DNA of 64,000 bases from Chloranthus sessilifolius (taxonomy: Eukaryota > Streptophyta > Magnoliopsida > Chloranthales > Chloranthaceae). The position numbers were made by a program, and so were the translations under genes. Below are positions 21,280-31,839 of the stretch, piece by piece (positions within the stretch are counted from its first letter, which is position 1; every line of letters starts with the position of its first letter). The DNA lies in assembly GCA_021018995.1 (NCBI GenBank), contig CM037587.1, positions 92,067,251-92,131,250 of the forward strand, given 5' to 3'. The notes beneath the pieces are model-generated. The model searched no databases. It was not told where the DNA came from and saw nothing but the letters and a program-made list of their open reading frames with translations.

Positions 21280-21988
21280 AACGGTGATAAAGCCTCTTTA
21301 ACACAAATTAGACTTTTTTCAACTTCTTCTATCTCCTCTTCACTCATCACGGTTCTAGGGTCATACACTTCCTCTTCTACTTTCATATTTTTCGGCTCCT
21401 TAGAACTATCGCTTTCAGTCAATAAATTCGGAGTGGGAAGTTTAATGGAGCACTGGTAAGCAAAGTGTCCAAACCCTTGACACTTAAGGCAATCAGGACA
21501 CTTATCTGTTTTGGTTTTCAGACGTTGTAGGAGGTGACGGTGCGTGGAAGGAACATAATTCTCGATAAGTCGCTCTCTCATGTCTTCCCATCGTGTGATG
21601 GGCTTACGATTAGCTAACTCGCGTAGAAGCTCAACATTAGTCCAATAGGTTTTGGCACTACCCTCCAACTTTGTTTTCAATAACCTAACTTTGTACTCAT
21701 TCGGTATGCCATACCAATCAAAATACTCTTCCACACTAGACAACCACTCCACGAAGGTTTTAGGATTCGTAGTACCCAAAAAATCTGGGACCTCATTCTG
21801 AATAGATTTTAGAAACCTATCGGCAGAATCGTACTCGGGTTCACGATGATGAGGGTACCCCTAGCTCTAGTCTCATCACGACTTTTGAAACTTTGCCAAG
21901 AATTTAGAGTGTAGCGGCTCCTATTATTAATTGCACACATTTGGGCTTTGATGTCCCTAAGGACATCGACAATCTTGCTCATGCTCAT
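21276..21988 (-). pseudogene. Gag of element B with CCHC knuckle, frame broken
   Basis: The start is ATG at 21988 (MSMSKIVDVLRDIKAQMCAI), homologous to the A, C and E starts. A frameshift or stop near 21790-21810 separates it from the main part (21276-21779), which has the Gag core (FVEWLSSVEEYFDWYGI) and a CX2CX4HX4C knuckle, CLKCQGFGHFAYQC. Compared with A and C, the stretch between the core and the knuckle is shortened. It would bind RNA and form particles. Confidence 0.85.
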
Positions 21989-22156
21989 GGTGAACACGGC
22001 TTACTAACACGGATGCTAAATGACATGCAAACATGAACCACAATGGATGAGGAATTTTGTCAAACAGTAGACGTGCATACTTTTGAACACAAATGAGATC
22101 AAATGCAATGAAAATTAAAATGACACACAATATGCCCTAACCTAGAAAACCTAGGT

Positions 22157-22167
22157 CTCTGATACCA
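22157..22167 (-). promoter_or_regulatory. Primer binding site of element B
   Basis: The minus strand reads TGGTATCAGAG, 4 bases inside the 5' LTR. It matches the initiator Met tRNA 3' end, as in A and C. Confidence 0.9.
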
Positions 22168-22171
22168 AAAC

Positions 22172-23081
22172 TGACGCGAGACGGTAACCCTAAAATGTGT
22201 GAATATGATTTTGATACAATTTTGCCGAAATTAAATAAAATTAAATCAAGCTTAATCTCAAAATTAACTCAATACCTTAGGGTTCAGAGAATTCAGATAT
22301 GCAGATCACGCGAGATCCGGCTAGGGTCCAGTCTGATGCGCAAGTAGCGTTAGATATAAGGTGAGAGCGGGCCTAGAGATAAAACTCTAGCTTTTTCAAG
22401 CTTGGGCGTTCGTCTTCGATCTGATGTAGATTCACGGGCTCGAACTAAGGCTGTGGAAATAGGTTTATAGTTTTGTACTAGGCTTATAGCTTGGTTTAGG
22501 TTGATGATTTAGAAAAGGCTTTGGGCTCTGCGTGATTTAAGGTTCTAAAAGGGTTTGGGATCGAGAAATCAATAGATTGGGATTTAGAAAAGCAAGCAGA
22601 GATTGATAGATAGGAAATATAATAAAAGATCAAAGAAAATAGATGATAAAATATAAACAAGAAGATATATGGGAATCACTCCCTTGGCCTCACACCAAAC
22701 CCATCTCGAGAAGAAGAATATTTAAACATAAAAGCATTCAAAATACTCAATTAACTAATTAAATTGTCTTTACAAGCCTCCTTATATACGCCACCAAAGT
22801 AAAATTCGAAATAAAGAGTCCTAATAGAAATAAAAGATTGAAAAAAGGAAAACTTAGCAAAATTAGAAACTCTCGTCGCGACGCCCATGGACAGTGGAGG
22901 TTCAAAATCACGGACGGACGTCACTATTCACGGACACTGTTCACGGCTGTCTGTGGCACTGTTCACAGACGTCCGTCATTGTTCATCACTATTCATCAAT
23001 GACTTCTTTTTTTTCTCCCTTGAAGCTGAAAATTGTGTTACAGCCCAACTTCAAGGCTCTCAATCTTGAGTCCCCCCGTCA
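22172..23081 (-). repeat. 5' LTR of element B
   Basis: The LTR is 910 bp, begins TGACGCGAG and ends CCCGTCA. A minus-strand TATA-like box lies at 22782-22788. The U3 palindromes sit at about 22880-22990 and are fewer than in the left copy, which explains part of the length difference. Confidence 0.93.
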
Positions 23082-23086
23082 ACTCA

Positions 23087-23622
23087 ACTATGGGAAAAAT
23101 GGTATCCCAGGTCCTAACATGATCACCGACCAGACTACGAAGGAGATTCCCAAGACTCCTATAGGTGTTTTCGGTTTGGCCATCCGTTTGAGGGTGATAA
23201 GCCTTCGAAAATTGAAGCATTGTGTCCATCATGTGACAAAGTGTCTACCAAAAATAGCTAGTGAATTTGACATTCGTATCAGTCACAATGGTTTTGGGCA
23301 ACCCATGAAGACGTACTACCTCCGCGAAGAATAATTTAGCAATGTGAGATGCATCGAAGGTCTAAAATCGGTCCACTAGGACAAAGATGGAATTGTGCTT
23401 CCTCGGAGTTTTAGGAAGTCCAAGCACGAAATCCATTGAGAGGCCTTGCCACGGTGTGTGGCACGAGTAACGGGGTGTACAAGCCAGTATTTTGTTTGCT
23501 CTGTTTAGACACTTGGCAAGTACGACAATGTTTAACGTCCCGGGCAACATCTCTCATTAGGCTAGGCCAAAAGAACCTATCATCTACGAGCACAATGGTC
23601 TCATTAGGCCCGAAATGACCGG
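23087..23622 (-). pseudogene. Element C integrase, middle part
   Basis: Minus-strand frames encode [17 protein letters not shown], the zinc-binding CRTCQ, the core start [14 protein letters not shown] (first catalytic Asp), IVTDTNVKF (second Asp) and AYHPQTDGQTE near 23190. Integrase joins element DNA to the chromosome. The segment lies between the insertion points of B (23082) and D (23627) and is interrupted by frame changes. It continues left at 19178 and right at 29633. Confidence 0.88.
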
Positions 23623-23627
23623 CTATC

Positions 23628-24331
23628 TGTCACGGAGTTACTCTTTCTGACGTAATCTCTCGTGCGGCAACTAGCTTTCTCGGTCTTGATCAGCCTACTC
23701 ACGTTTTAAACATGCACGGTAACGCATTAGGTTAGAAACTATGCGGATTCCCATATGCAATTCATATAGTGATACGCAGCAACTATCATAGGGGCAGCCC
23801 CACGTAGGGTTTGGTAACGGTGGTCGTGGACCACCAAACACGATGGCTCCAGTGCACAACGCGATAAGAGAGACCCATGCGAGGCCCGAATGCACGAACT
23901 CAAGCCCACAAGGTTATCGTATGCGTTCTGTAGGAGATCACTTAGGCTAGCGACACGTCACGTGGCTATTAGATCACTTCTCCATATATAAGGGTAAAAC
24001 AGTAATTCAGGCCAAATGGCGGGAGGACCTCAAACATATTGGTTTGACATACTTTACTATTCACACCGCAACGCCTTGCATCGCTCCCCCACATGGCTAT
24101 GTCGCGACCGCATCGCATGCCCTGTTGGCACTATGTCATGAACAAAACTGCCACCATGCCACGAGCCCTCCTGGCTCACGACCAAAGCTCTCGGAGTATC
24201 TATGGCGAAGCCCTTATGGATTGGTAACGAGCAGACGATGCCCCAGCTTCAACCTACCAATGCCTGACGCACTAGTGGCACATGTGGCCCTGCAGCTGAC
24301 CCGGATGGCCACACCGCGAGCCAACGTCACA
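23628..24331 (-). repeat. 3' LTR of element D
   Basis: The LTR is 704 bp and pairs with 28907-29628. By eye the copies differ at roughly one base in ten over the first 200 bases, with a deletion near 23815, so the insertion is not recent. A polypurine tract (minus strand TAGGGGAGGA) follows at 24332-24341. Confidence 0.93.
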
Positions 24332-24338
24332 TCCTCCC

Positions 24339-25505
24339 CTACTTAGTTGCATTGACGTCCTCGTCGACGCGCTTGAAGTACTTCCTCAGAGCAGCTTGGA
24401 AGGATGGTTGGGTACTCTCAAGTTTCCAAGTAATTTCGGCCTCTAGTAGGCCCTTCCACTTCAAAAGGTACTCCACAAGAAATTCATTCTGACTGCCATC
24501 TTTCCTGTTACTGCGTCTATGTGCAAGGATATCCTCAACCTGTCTCTTCAACTGTAAATCGGCATCTGGTGCGACGCGAGTCGACAAACTTCTCCCTGGG
24601 TTATTCGGATCTCTTTTATATGGCTTCAAACAACTAACGTGAAATACAGGATGCATTCTCAGCCGGGAAGGAAGTTGCACTCGAAATGAGACATCATTAA
24701 ACCTTTTTATGATTGGGAATGGCCCATCATACTTACAAACTAAACCTGTGTGCTTTCTTCTGAAGAATTTGAGCTGCTTCGGATTAAGCTTTACCAAAAC
24801 TTCAACCCCTACATGCAACTCGATAGGCCGTCGACCATGATCGGCCCACTTCTTCATTCGCTTAGCAGCCTTTTCCAGATAGGCCCTAGCGATCTCTGCA
24901 TTTCTCTGCCACTCTTTGGCAAGATCGTAGGCTGCCGGACTCAATCTAGTATATCCCATAGTAATTGTATGCGGCGTCAACGGTTGCTGGCCAGTTGCTA
25001 ATTCGAATGGGCTCTTATTTGAGGCTGAACTCTTCTGCAGATTATAACAAAACTGTGCCACGTGCAATAGTTGAACCCAGTTCTTCTGGTTGGCACTCAC
25101 AAAATGTCTCAAATATTGTTCCAAAATAGCATTCACCCTTTCTGTTTCACCGTCTGTTTGAGGATGCATGTTGGATGAGAAGTTCAGTTTCGTCCCCAGG
25201 AGCTGGAATACTTCCGACCAAAATTTGCTACCAAACCGTGGATCCCTATCACTAACAATCACTTGCGGCACTCCCCAATATTTCACAACATTGCTGACAA
25301 ATAATCGTGCAGCTTGCTCTGCATTACAGTTCAATGGTGCCGGAATGAATATAGCGTATTTTGAGAACCGATCCACAACTACCAGAATGGACCCGAGTGT
25401 CCCTACTTTTGGCAACGCAGATATGAAGTCAAGGGAGATGCTCTCCCACAGTCGAGATGGCATGGGTAAAAGTTGCAGGAGTCCAAATGGTTTAGCTCTT
25501 TCCAC
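24339..25505 (-). pseudogene. Element D integrase core, C-terminus and chromodomain
   Basis: The open frame starts in the zinc-finger/core linker and runs through SLDFISALPKVG (catalytic Asp), VIVSDRDPRFGSKFW (second Asp), HPQTDGETERVNAILEQYLR (with the catalytic Glu region), the C-terminal VLVKLNPKQL and HPVFHVSCLKPY blocks, and a chromodomain (EYLLKWKGL, then ITWKLES) near 24390-24470. It is followed by a stop at the polypurine tract. The N-terminal HHCC finger lies just upstream at 25506-25640 with stops in frame, so the polyprotein is interrupted. Confidence 0.9.
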
Positions 25506-26009
25506 CTTGTCCTGCTAGCATATCAAGCAAGTCCTGACATACTCCTCTACATCCTCCTCCATCTTAGGCCAATAGAAACGCCTCTCCAACAAGGCGAGCA
25601 TGCGGTGATTTCTCAAATGACCAGCCTACAATGTGTCATGACATTCTTTAAGGAGTTCTTTCCTAAGTTCTCCCACTTTCGATACATAAAAACTGCCCCC
25701 CTTGGTCACCAACAGTCCTTCCTCAGTTCAAAACCGTCGTGTTCTCCCCTCTTGTATTTGCTGTAGGATGGTCCTCGCAAGCGGATCAAACTTCAACCCA
25801 TTGCGCATCCGGTCGAGGACAGTAGAACTGACGCGGCTAGCTGCAGCCTGTTCTTCAATTTTTAATTCTGCTAACTGAACTTTCAAGGCTGCCAACTCCG
25901 CTTTACGGCTCAAAGCGTCTGCAACTTGGTTGGTCATGTCAGGCTTGTACACCAAGTCCATATCGAACTCAACTAGAAAGTCTTGCCAACGGGCCTGCCT
26001 CGGTGACAA
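25506..26009 (-). pseudogene. Element D RNase H end and integrase zinc finger, broken
   Basis: The frame 25728-26009 reads LVEFDMDLVYKPDMTNQVAD followed by ALSRKAEL, the standard end of Gypsy RNase H. Downstream, in shifted frames, come GHLRNHRMLALLERRFYWPK and TCLIC, the HHCC finger of integrase. A stop separates it from RT at about 26010-26022, and frameshifts occur near 25640-25730. Confidence 0.85.
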
Positions 26010-26021
26010 TTTCTTCTGTGT

Positions 26022-27257
26022 CTAGAAGTAGCTAGTCGAAACATTGTCCGTCATCACTAGAAACTTGGACCCAAGTAGGTAGTGCCTCCACGTCCTCAAA
26101 CAGTGTACTACCGCCATCATCTCCTTCTCTTGAACTGTATACCGCCGCTCGATATCGTTCAGCTTTCTACTCTCGAAGGCCACTGGATGTTCTTCCTGCA
26201 TTAATACTCCTCCTATCGCATAGTCGGAGGCATCCGTGTGTACCTCAAATGGCTTGGAGTGATCAAGTAGTTTCAACACGGGGTCACTCATGACCACTGA
26301 TTTCAAATCTTCGAATGCCCTCTGACACTTCTCCCACCACTGCCACGGCCGATCTTTCTTCAAAAGGTCTATCAGTGGTGCTGCACAGTGTGAATAACCG
26401 GGAATGAACCTTCTGTAATAATTGACAAGGCCCAAAAATGACCGTAGCTCAGTCAACCCTTCTGGCACTCTCCACTCTTGGATTGCATGAACTTTCTCGA
26501 GGTCCATGCTAATATTTCCTCCAACACGGTGTCCCAAAAACAAGATCTTCTCTTGTGCAAATGAACACTTCTCTTTCTTCACATAAAGTTGGTTCTCTCG
26601 CAAAACATTGAAGATGGTTTGGAAGTGGGTGAGGTGTTCTTCCAAGGTGTTGCTATATACAACGATATCGTCCAGATACACCACCACGAACTTGTCGAGG
26701 TAAGGGTGGAACAACTCATTCATCAGAGTGCAGAATGTGGCTGGGGCATTAGTCAGCCCAATGGGCATCACCAGAAACTCAAAGGTCCCATGCCTTGTCA
26801 CACAAGTAGTCTTGCTTTCATCTCCCTCGGCAATTCGCACCTGATAATAGCCAGATCTCAAGTCCAGCTTGGTAAAGTACCTCGCACTGCCCAACTGATC
26901 AAACAAATCTGCAATCCATGGCACTGGATACTTATTCTTGACGGTGACCTTATTCAACGCTCTGTAGTCGATACATAATCGAAGGCTACCGTCATGTTTC
27001 TTCTGAAGTAGGACTGGGGCGCCGAATGGAGCTTTAGACGATTGAACAAACCCTGCCCCCAATAACTCATCTAACTGTCGACGAACTCCATGAGCTCGAG
27101 GAGCCATCTCAGAGAGCTTTAACTCATGGCCGACACTGTTCCAACTAGATTCGGTGATCCACTGATCTCCTAGGTGGCAACACTTTCGGCAACTCTGGCG
27201 GCATGATATCCTGAAATTCCCTGAGTAGCCCTGACACGCTCTCTGGCACAAGTTCAA
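26022..27257 (-). pseudogene. Element D reverse transcriptase and RNase H
   Basis: The frame of about 411 codons carries the RT blocks in order: LRLCIDYRALNKVTVKNKYP, FTKLDLRSGYYQVRI, GTFEFLVMPIGLTNAPATF and the intact catalytic box VVYLDDIVVYS. These are followed by the thumb (LGLVNYYRRFIPGYS) and RNase H (FEVHTDASDYAIGGVLMQ with catalytic Asp, YTVQEKEMMAVV). This is the best preserved enzyme in the window. A stop truncates RNase H after 'MTDN', and the N-terminus is out of frame with gag. Confidence 0.92.
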
Positions 27258-27318
27258 CTGACACTCTTGTGTTCTCTTCTATCAGCGTAGCAAGAAATGT
27301 AGGTTCCCCCTTCTGGAG

Positions 27319-28886
27319 TTAGAGCGCCGAGATAAACTCAACACTCTCCACTTCTTTGCCATTCTGAATGATGGGAATCATGCAAGGATTTTCCTCTCCA
27401 AACATGCACACTGATTCGAGGTACGGCATGGGTACAGCTTTGGCCTGGTGCAGGAGTTCCAACCCAAGAATAACTTTGAAATCATCCATTTGTACCGCCA
27501 TAAAGTTTGTCGGTCCAGTCCATGGCTCTATCTGCACAGGTACGCCCTTTGCTATTCCAGCAATGGGGCGCACTTCAGAGTTCAAGGCCTTTATCCGGCT
27601 GGAGTCTTGCTCCAGTTTCAATCCTAATCGACGTGCTTCTTTATCTGCGATGAAACTATGCGTCGCTCCCGTGTCAATCATGGCACGAGTACTTTTTCCG
27701 TTGATGCACACCTCTATGTACATCAGCCCCTTAGGCACGACCGTCTTTCCCTTCTCTACCTGCCCCTTTATGGCATTCAACAACCTGAGTGCCCCCATTT
27801 TTGGTTCCTCCGCAGCAGGAGGTGTAGGAGCACTAGTAGTGGCCCGAAGGACATTCAACGATTGTTTCTGTGGGCAATCTTTAACTCGATGAGGCCCTCC
27901 GCACAGGAAGCAACTCGACTTCGGCACGTAGTTAGCGGACTCAGCTAACTTGGCATGTGATTCTTTTCCATACGCCTTCTTTTCATGCGTGCCGCTCTTG
28001 CTTTTCTTATTAGCTTTTGACGGATTCTTCGAACCACTCTTATTCTCGTGCGGCCTCTTCTTATTTTGATATGCTGGCCCATAGTCCGTTAATCGCTCTG
28101 CAGCTGCAAGCTCCTGTAATCCTCTTTTGTTTAACTCGGTTTGTGCCCATGGCTTGAGACCTTCAAGGAAGTAGAACAATTTGTCTTTCTCGGACATGTC
28201 CTTAATGTCCAACATCAGGGAGGAGAACTGCCTCACGTATTCTCTCACTGTGCCTGTGCGTTGCAGCTTTCGTAACTTACATCGGGCAATAAAGTCGACA
28301 TTCTCTGGCAAGAACTGAGCTTTCAACTCTTTCTTCAGATCTTCCCGTGCGTCTACGACGTAGCGTCCACTCTGAATCTCTTCGTAGCGCGTACGCCACC
28401 ACAATTTAGCATCCCCCTTGAGATACATGGTCACTGTGACCACTTTCATAGCTTCGGTGGCAGGTGGGACAACACGGAAATACTGCTCCATGTCCCACAA
28501 GAAATTCTCCAATTCTTTGGCGTCGTGAGCTCTCCCATAGCATCATGGCTCGGGTATTTTGACTTTCCGTTGGGGAGCTTCTTGCTGCTGAGCAACCCCA
28601 AAACCAATCGCCTCATCAGGACATACATCTTGGTAGTCAGGTCATCGATCTGTAAACGAAGGGCTTCGACGGTGCCCCTCGTATCCTCGGTAAGGATTTC
28701 CACGTTTTCAACTAACGTGGCGTGGTTATCAGCCAACATGGCGTGATTTTCTTCCTGCTTGCTTAGCCATTCTGCATGGTCTGCTACAAGCAAAACCACT
28801 ATCTCAAACTGTTCTGCCTGACCTTCAAGGTTGTCTAAACGTTCCCTTGTACATCTGCGTGTATCACTACTGGTCCCCTCTGCCAT
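27319..28886 (-). pseudogene. Element D gag-protease
   Basis: The start is ATG at 28886 (MAEGTSSDTRRC), 6 bases beyond the primer site. A coiled-coil N-terminus (28446-28886) is one frame off from the main part (27319-28512), so there is a frameshift near 28480-28510. The main part has the Gag core (AKLWWRTRYEEIQSG, LKAQFLPENV), a Lys-rich stretch, a zinc knuckle CFLCGGPHRVKDC, and then a retropepsin (AMIDTGATHSFIADKEA) with ILGLELL near the end. Confidence 0.92.
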
Positions 28887-28891
28887 CTCTA

Positions 28892-28904
28892 GGCTCTGAT
28901 ACCA
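28892..28904 (-). promoter_or_regulatory. Primer binding site of element D
   Basis: The minus strand reads TGGTATCAGAGCC, complementary to the initiator Met tRNA 3' end. It lies 2 bases from the LTR. Confidence 0.92.
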
Positions 28905-28906
28905 AA

Positions 28907-29628
28907 TGTCACAGAGTAACTCTTTCTGACGTAATCTCTCGTACGGCAACTAGCTTTCTCGGTCTAGATCCGCCTACTCACGTTTCAAACCTGCATGGTA
29001 ACGCATTAGGTTAGAAACTATGCGGATTCCCGCATACAATTCAGATAGCAATACGCAGCGACTATCATAGGGGCAGCCCCATGTAGGGTTTAGGTCTGCA
29101 CTGTGGATGGTGGTCGTGGACCACCAAACACGATGGCTCCAGCGCACGACGCGACAAGAGCAACCCAACACCTATGCGAAGCCCGGATGCATGAACTCAA
29201 GCCCACAAGGCTATCATACGCGTTTCGTAGGGGATCACTTAGGCCAGCGACACGTCACGTGGTTGTTAGATCACTTCCTCATATATAAGGGCAAAACAAT
29301 AATTCAGGCCAAATGGCGAGAGGACCTCAAACATATTGGTTTGACATACTTTACTATTCACACCGCAACGCCCTGCATCACTCCCCCACATGGCTATGTC
29401 GCGACCGCATCGCTTGCCCTGTTGGCACTGTGTCACGAACGAAACTGCCACTATGTCGCGGGCCCTCCTGGCCCACGACCAAAGCTCTCGGGGTACTTAT
29501 GGCGAAGCCCTCATGGCTTGGTGACGCGCCGACGATGCCCCAGCTTCAACCCACCAATGTCTAACGCACTAGTGGCACAAGTGACCCTGCGGCTGACCCG
29601 GATGACCACGCCGCGAGCCAACATCACA
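28907..29628 (-). repeat. 5' LTR of element D
   Basis: The LTR is 722 bp and pairs with 23628-24331. Forward frames predicted across both LTRs (for example 24044-24346 and 29107-29646) are homologous to each other only because the LTRs are repeats. They have no known domain and are not annotated as genes. Confidence 0.93.
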
Positions 29629-29632
29629 TATC

Positions 29633-30327
29633 CCTCCAGCATGTAACTCCCAAATGAGAAAGTCACGCAATGAAGTGCGAGGGATGCAATGGTGATTGCC
29701 TTTAAACAAGTACCCATCGTGGATGGTGTACACGGGGTGTGTGCTAGTCGAGTCACTAAGGAGAGCAGTGTACTCAACCCCAAAATCTGAGCACTCGGGG
29801 TACTCATCCTTTAACCTTTCGAACCCGACGACCTCGGTGCTTATTGTGTGCAAAGTCGCCACTCGACGACTAAGTGCATCAGCAGCCCTATTTTCAATAC
29901 CGCCCTTATGCTTTAACATGAATGTGAACCCTTGAAGGTACTCGACCCACTTCGTGTGCCTTGGGTTCAACTTTTTCTGTGAAGCAAGGAAGCGTGAGGC
30001 TTCATGGTCAGAGAACAGCACAAATTCCTATGGTCTAAGGTAATGCTTCCAATACTAAAGAGCTCTGACGACCGCATAGAACTCCTTGTCATAGGTGGAG
30101 TATTGTTGCTTAGCCTCATTAAGTTTTTCACTAAAATAAGCCACTGGGTGACTCTCTGGGCTAGCACTCATATGCCTACACCCGATGCGTCGCATGCAAC
30201 TTCGAAGACTTTGGAAAAATCCGGAAATCGCATGACGGGTGCACTACTCATCCATTGTTTGATCTCAGCAAGGCTTTCGTCGCCGCTTTGCCCAAATGAA
30301 AACCCCCCTTTTTCATGCAATCTGTGA
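29633..30327 (-). pseudogene. Element C RNase H and integrase N-terminus
   Basis: Minus-strand frames encode the RNase H start (VACDASGVGI near 30180-30215), the end block (TFMLKHKGGIENRAADALSR near 29880-29940) and the first integrase part (LRDFLIWELHAGGI, 29629-29670). A shift in frame occurs near 30020 and a stop near 30175. It is cut on the left by element D within the HAGGI/AGHFG motif. Confidence 0.87.
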
Positions 30328-30601
30328 TTGGGGCATAAAGGTGCTAAAGCTTCTGATGAAGCGACGATAAAAAGTAGCTAAACCATGGAAGCTACGAAAA
30401 TCGTGTATGTTCTTAGGCTCGGGCCACTCCACAATGGATTTAACCTTTTCGGGGTCCGAGACCATTCCATTGGCCGAGATAATAAATCCCAAGAAGACAA
30501 CGGAACGTTGCATGAAGGTGCACTTCTTGAGATTTGCAAACAACTTCTCACCCTTGAAGGTTTCACAAACCAACCAAAGGTGGTTCAAGTGCTGATCTTT
30601 G
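30313..30601 (-). pseudogene. Element C reverse transcriptase, C-terminal part
   Basis: The frame reads KCTFMQRSVVFLGFIISANG, then SDPEKVKSIVEWPEPK and LATFYRRFIRSFS, the RT thumb region of Gypsy elements. It ends at the TCATG duplication where element E inserted. The N-terminal RT half resumes at 33869. Confidence 0.9.
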
Positions 30602-30606
30602 TCATG

Positions 30607-31400
30607 TGACGAGGAATGCAAAAAAAAAAAAAAAAATGTGAACAGGGACAGCGCGCCGTGAACAATGCCACAGCGCGCCGTGGACGACTTCGTCCAATGA
30701 CGGAAACTTTCTTTTTTTATCTTTTTAGTCTTTTATTATTTTAGAACTCTTTTATTACGAGTTTTATGTCATTTAAGGTTTTCTTAGCCTATATAAAGGC
30801 ATTGTAAACAATTTATTAAGGAGTTTTTGATTATTGAATGAAAGAGAATTGCTTTTATGCAAACCCTAGAGAGCTTGTGAAAAGTTTTTAATCGAGGGAG
30901 TGAATCCTTCAAACCTTGAGGAGTGAGCAATTGTTTCTCGTGCGACTTGGAGCGAAGCCGACGTACAGCCGTGGTGTGAAGCTTCGGAAAATCCTTGGTG
31001 TGAAGCCTTGGAATCTATCCTTTTATCGTCTTTTCTTTAGTTATTGTCAGGTATTATCCTTCTTTAATTTCGTTGATAAAATCAAAATCCCAAATTATTC
31101 CCCTTCTATTAAACTATTTTAAGCCTTATTTCATTTAAAATCCCCGAGTCAAGAGACGATATTGCGATTGTCGATTGATGCCCTAAACTAGAAAGAATCT
31201 CGAGCTCCCTCATCAGAGCTGTTTTTCTATATCAGGAAATTTTTACGCATACGACGCTAAAATGGATTAATCTAATTGTTTTATTAATTTCATTGAATTA
31301 ATTTTATGTGTTGCTTGATTTTGAATATTTCCACTATTCAATTCCTTCTAAAGTTAATCTCAAATTCGCATATTAGGATTTTAGCGTTTGTCCCGCGTCA
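30607..31400 (+). repeat. 5' LTR of element E
   Basis: The LTR is 794 bp. A 17-bp A-run follows its start. U3 holds two copies of CAGCGCGCCGTG (30648-30685) where the A/B/C LTRs have GACGTC palindromes. A TATA box TATATAAA is at 30790-30797. Confidence 0.93.
30790..30797 (+). promoter_or_regulatory. TATA box in the element E 5' LTR
   Basis: TATATAAA sits in the context GCCTATATAAAGGC. The same box is in the 3' LTR at 33250-33257, and in reverse orientation in the minus-strand LTRs of A (2850-2857) and B (22782-22788). Confidence 0.7.
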
Positions 31401-31404
31401 GTTT

Positions 31405-31415
31405 TGGTATCAGAG
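31405..31415 (+). promoter_or_regulatory. Primer binding site of element E
   Basis: TGGTATCAGAG lies 4 bases after the 5' LTR and is complementary to the initiator Met tRNA 3' end. This is the same spacing as in elements A, B and C. Confidence 0.92.
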
Positions 31416-31497
31416 CACAGTTTTAGTTTAGGGTCCGTGTCATATACATTTTAGGGTTCACTTGATTTTAGTATATTTTGTCTTGCATAATTCCGTC

Positions 31498-31833
31498 ATG
31501 GATACCAATAGCTTAGAAGCCCTAATTAGAGATCTTGCATCTAAAGTGATCGCTAGTCAAACCCGGATGGATGAGCACATCGCTGATCAACAAGCCCAAC
31601 ATGAGGCTTTAGAGACCCGTTTCGAAGAGATCAATGAGCTCATCGCTGAGAATCACAATAGGGTCAACAATCGTGACCGTAGGAGAGATGTTCCTCCCCG
31701 ACGTGAGATCCAAACCAATCTTGACGATAAGGTCATGAAATCAGTGAAAATGGACGCCCCTACTTTTGACGGGAAAAGACAACCCAAGGTCTTTCTTGAG
31801 TGGGTCGCCGGCATGGAAAACTACTTCGAGTGA
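31498..31833 (+). pseudogene. Element E Gag, N-terminal part
   Basis: It starts MDTNSLEALIRDLASKVIAS, the same start context as A and C gag. A predicted coiled coil follows, then an Arg-rich stretch and the Gag core (MDAPTFDGKRQPKVFLEWVA). A TGA stop at 31831 interrupts the frame at the site where relatives read on into YAMNDDR; E has YAMSKER directly after the stop. So one stop codon separates it from the next frame. Confidence 0.88.
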
Positions 31834-31839
31834 TATGCC

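Larger units (their letters stand above)
19184..23081 (-). mobile_element. Non-autonomous Gypsy element B (Gag plus C-terminal tail, pol deleted)
   Basis: This minus-strand element of 3,898 bp has LTRs 19184-20126 and 22172-23081 and a perfect target duplication ACTCA (19179-19183 and 23082-23086). It keeps a PBS, a Gag with zinc knuckle, and the end of integrase with a chromodomain-like tail. Protease, RT, RNase H and the integrase core are absent. It splits the integrase frame of element C between YHPQTDG and FAYNNSV blocks. Its LTR is of the same family as C but shorter. Movement would have needed enzymes from a relative such as A or C. Confidence 0.94.
23628..29628 (-). mobile_element. 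Nearly complete Ty3/Gypsy chromovirus element D
   Basis: This minus-strand element of 6,001 bp has LTRs 23628-24331 and 28907-29628 (TGTCAC...TCACA in plus reading) and an identical 4-bp flank TATC on both sides (23624-23627 and 29629-29632). The order is PBS, gag-protease, RT, RNase H, integrase and chromodomain. It interrupts the element C integrase at the HAGGIAGHFG motif; C reads HAGGI on one side and IAGHFGP on the other. The CX2CX3HX4C knuckle and HPQTDGETERVN integrase resemble the Galadriel/Monkey clade (from memory, not searched). A few stops and frameshifts break it. Confidence 0.95.

Noticed and set aside
24044-24346. Plus-strand frame with a near copy at 29107-29646
   Set aside because: The two are the paired LTRs of element D. 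Similarity comes from the repeat, not from coding selection.
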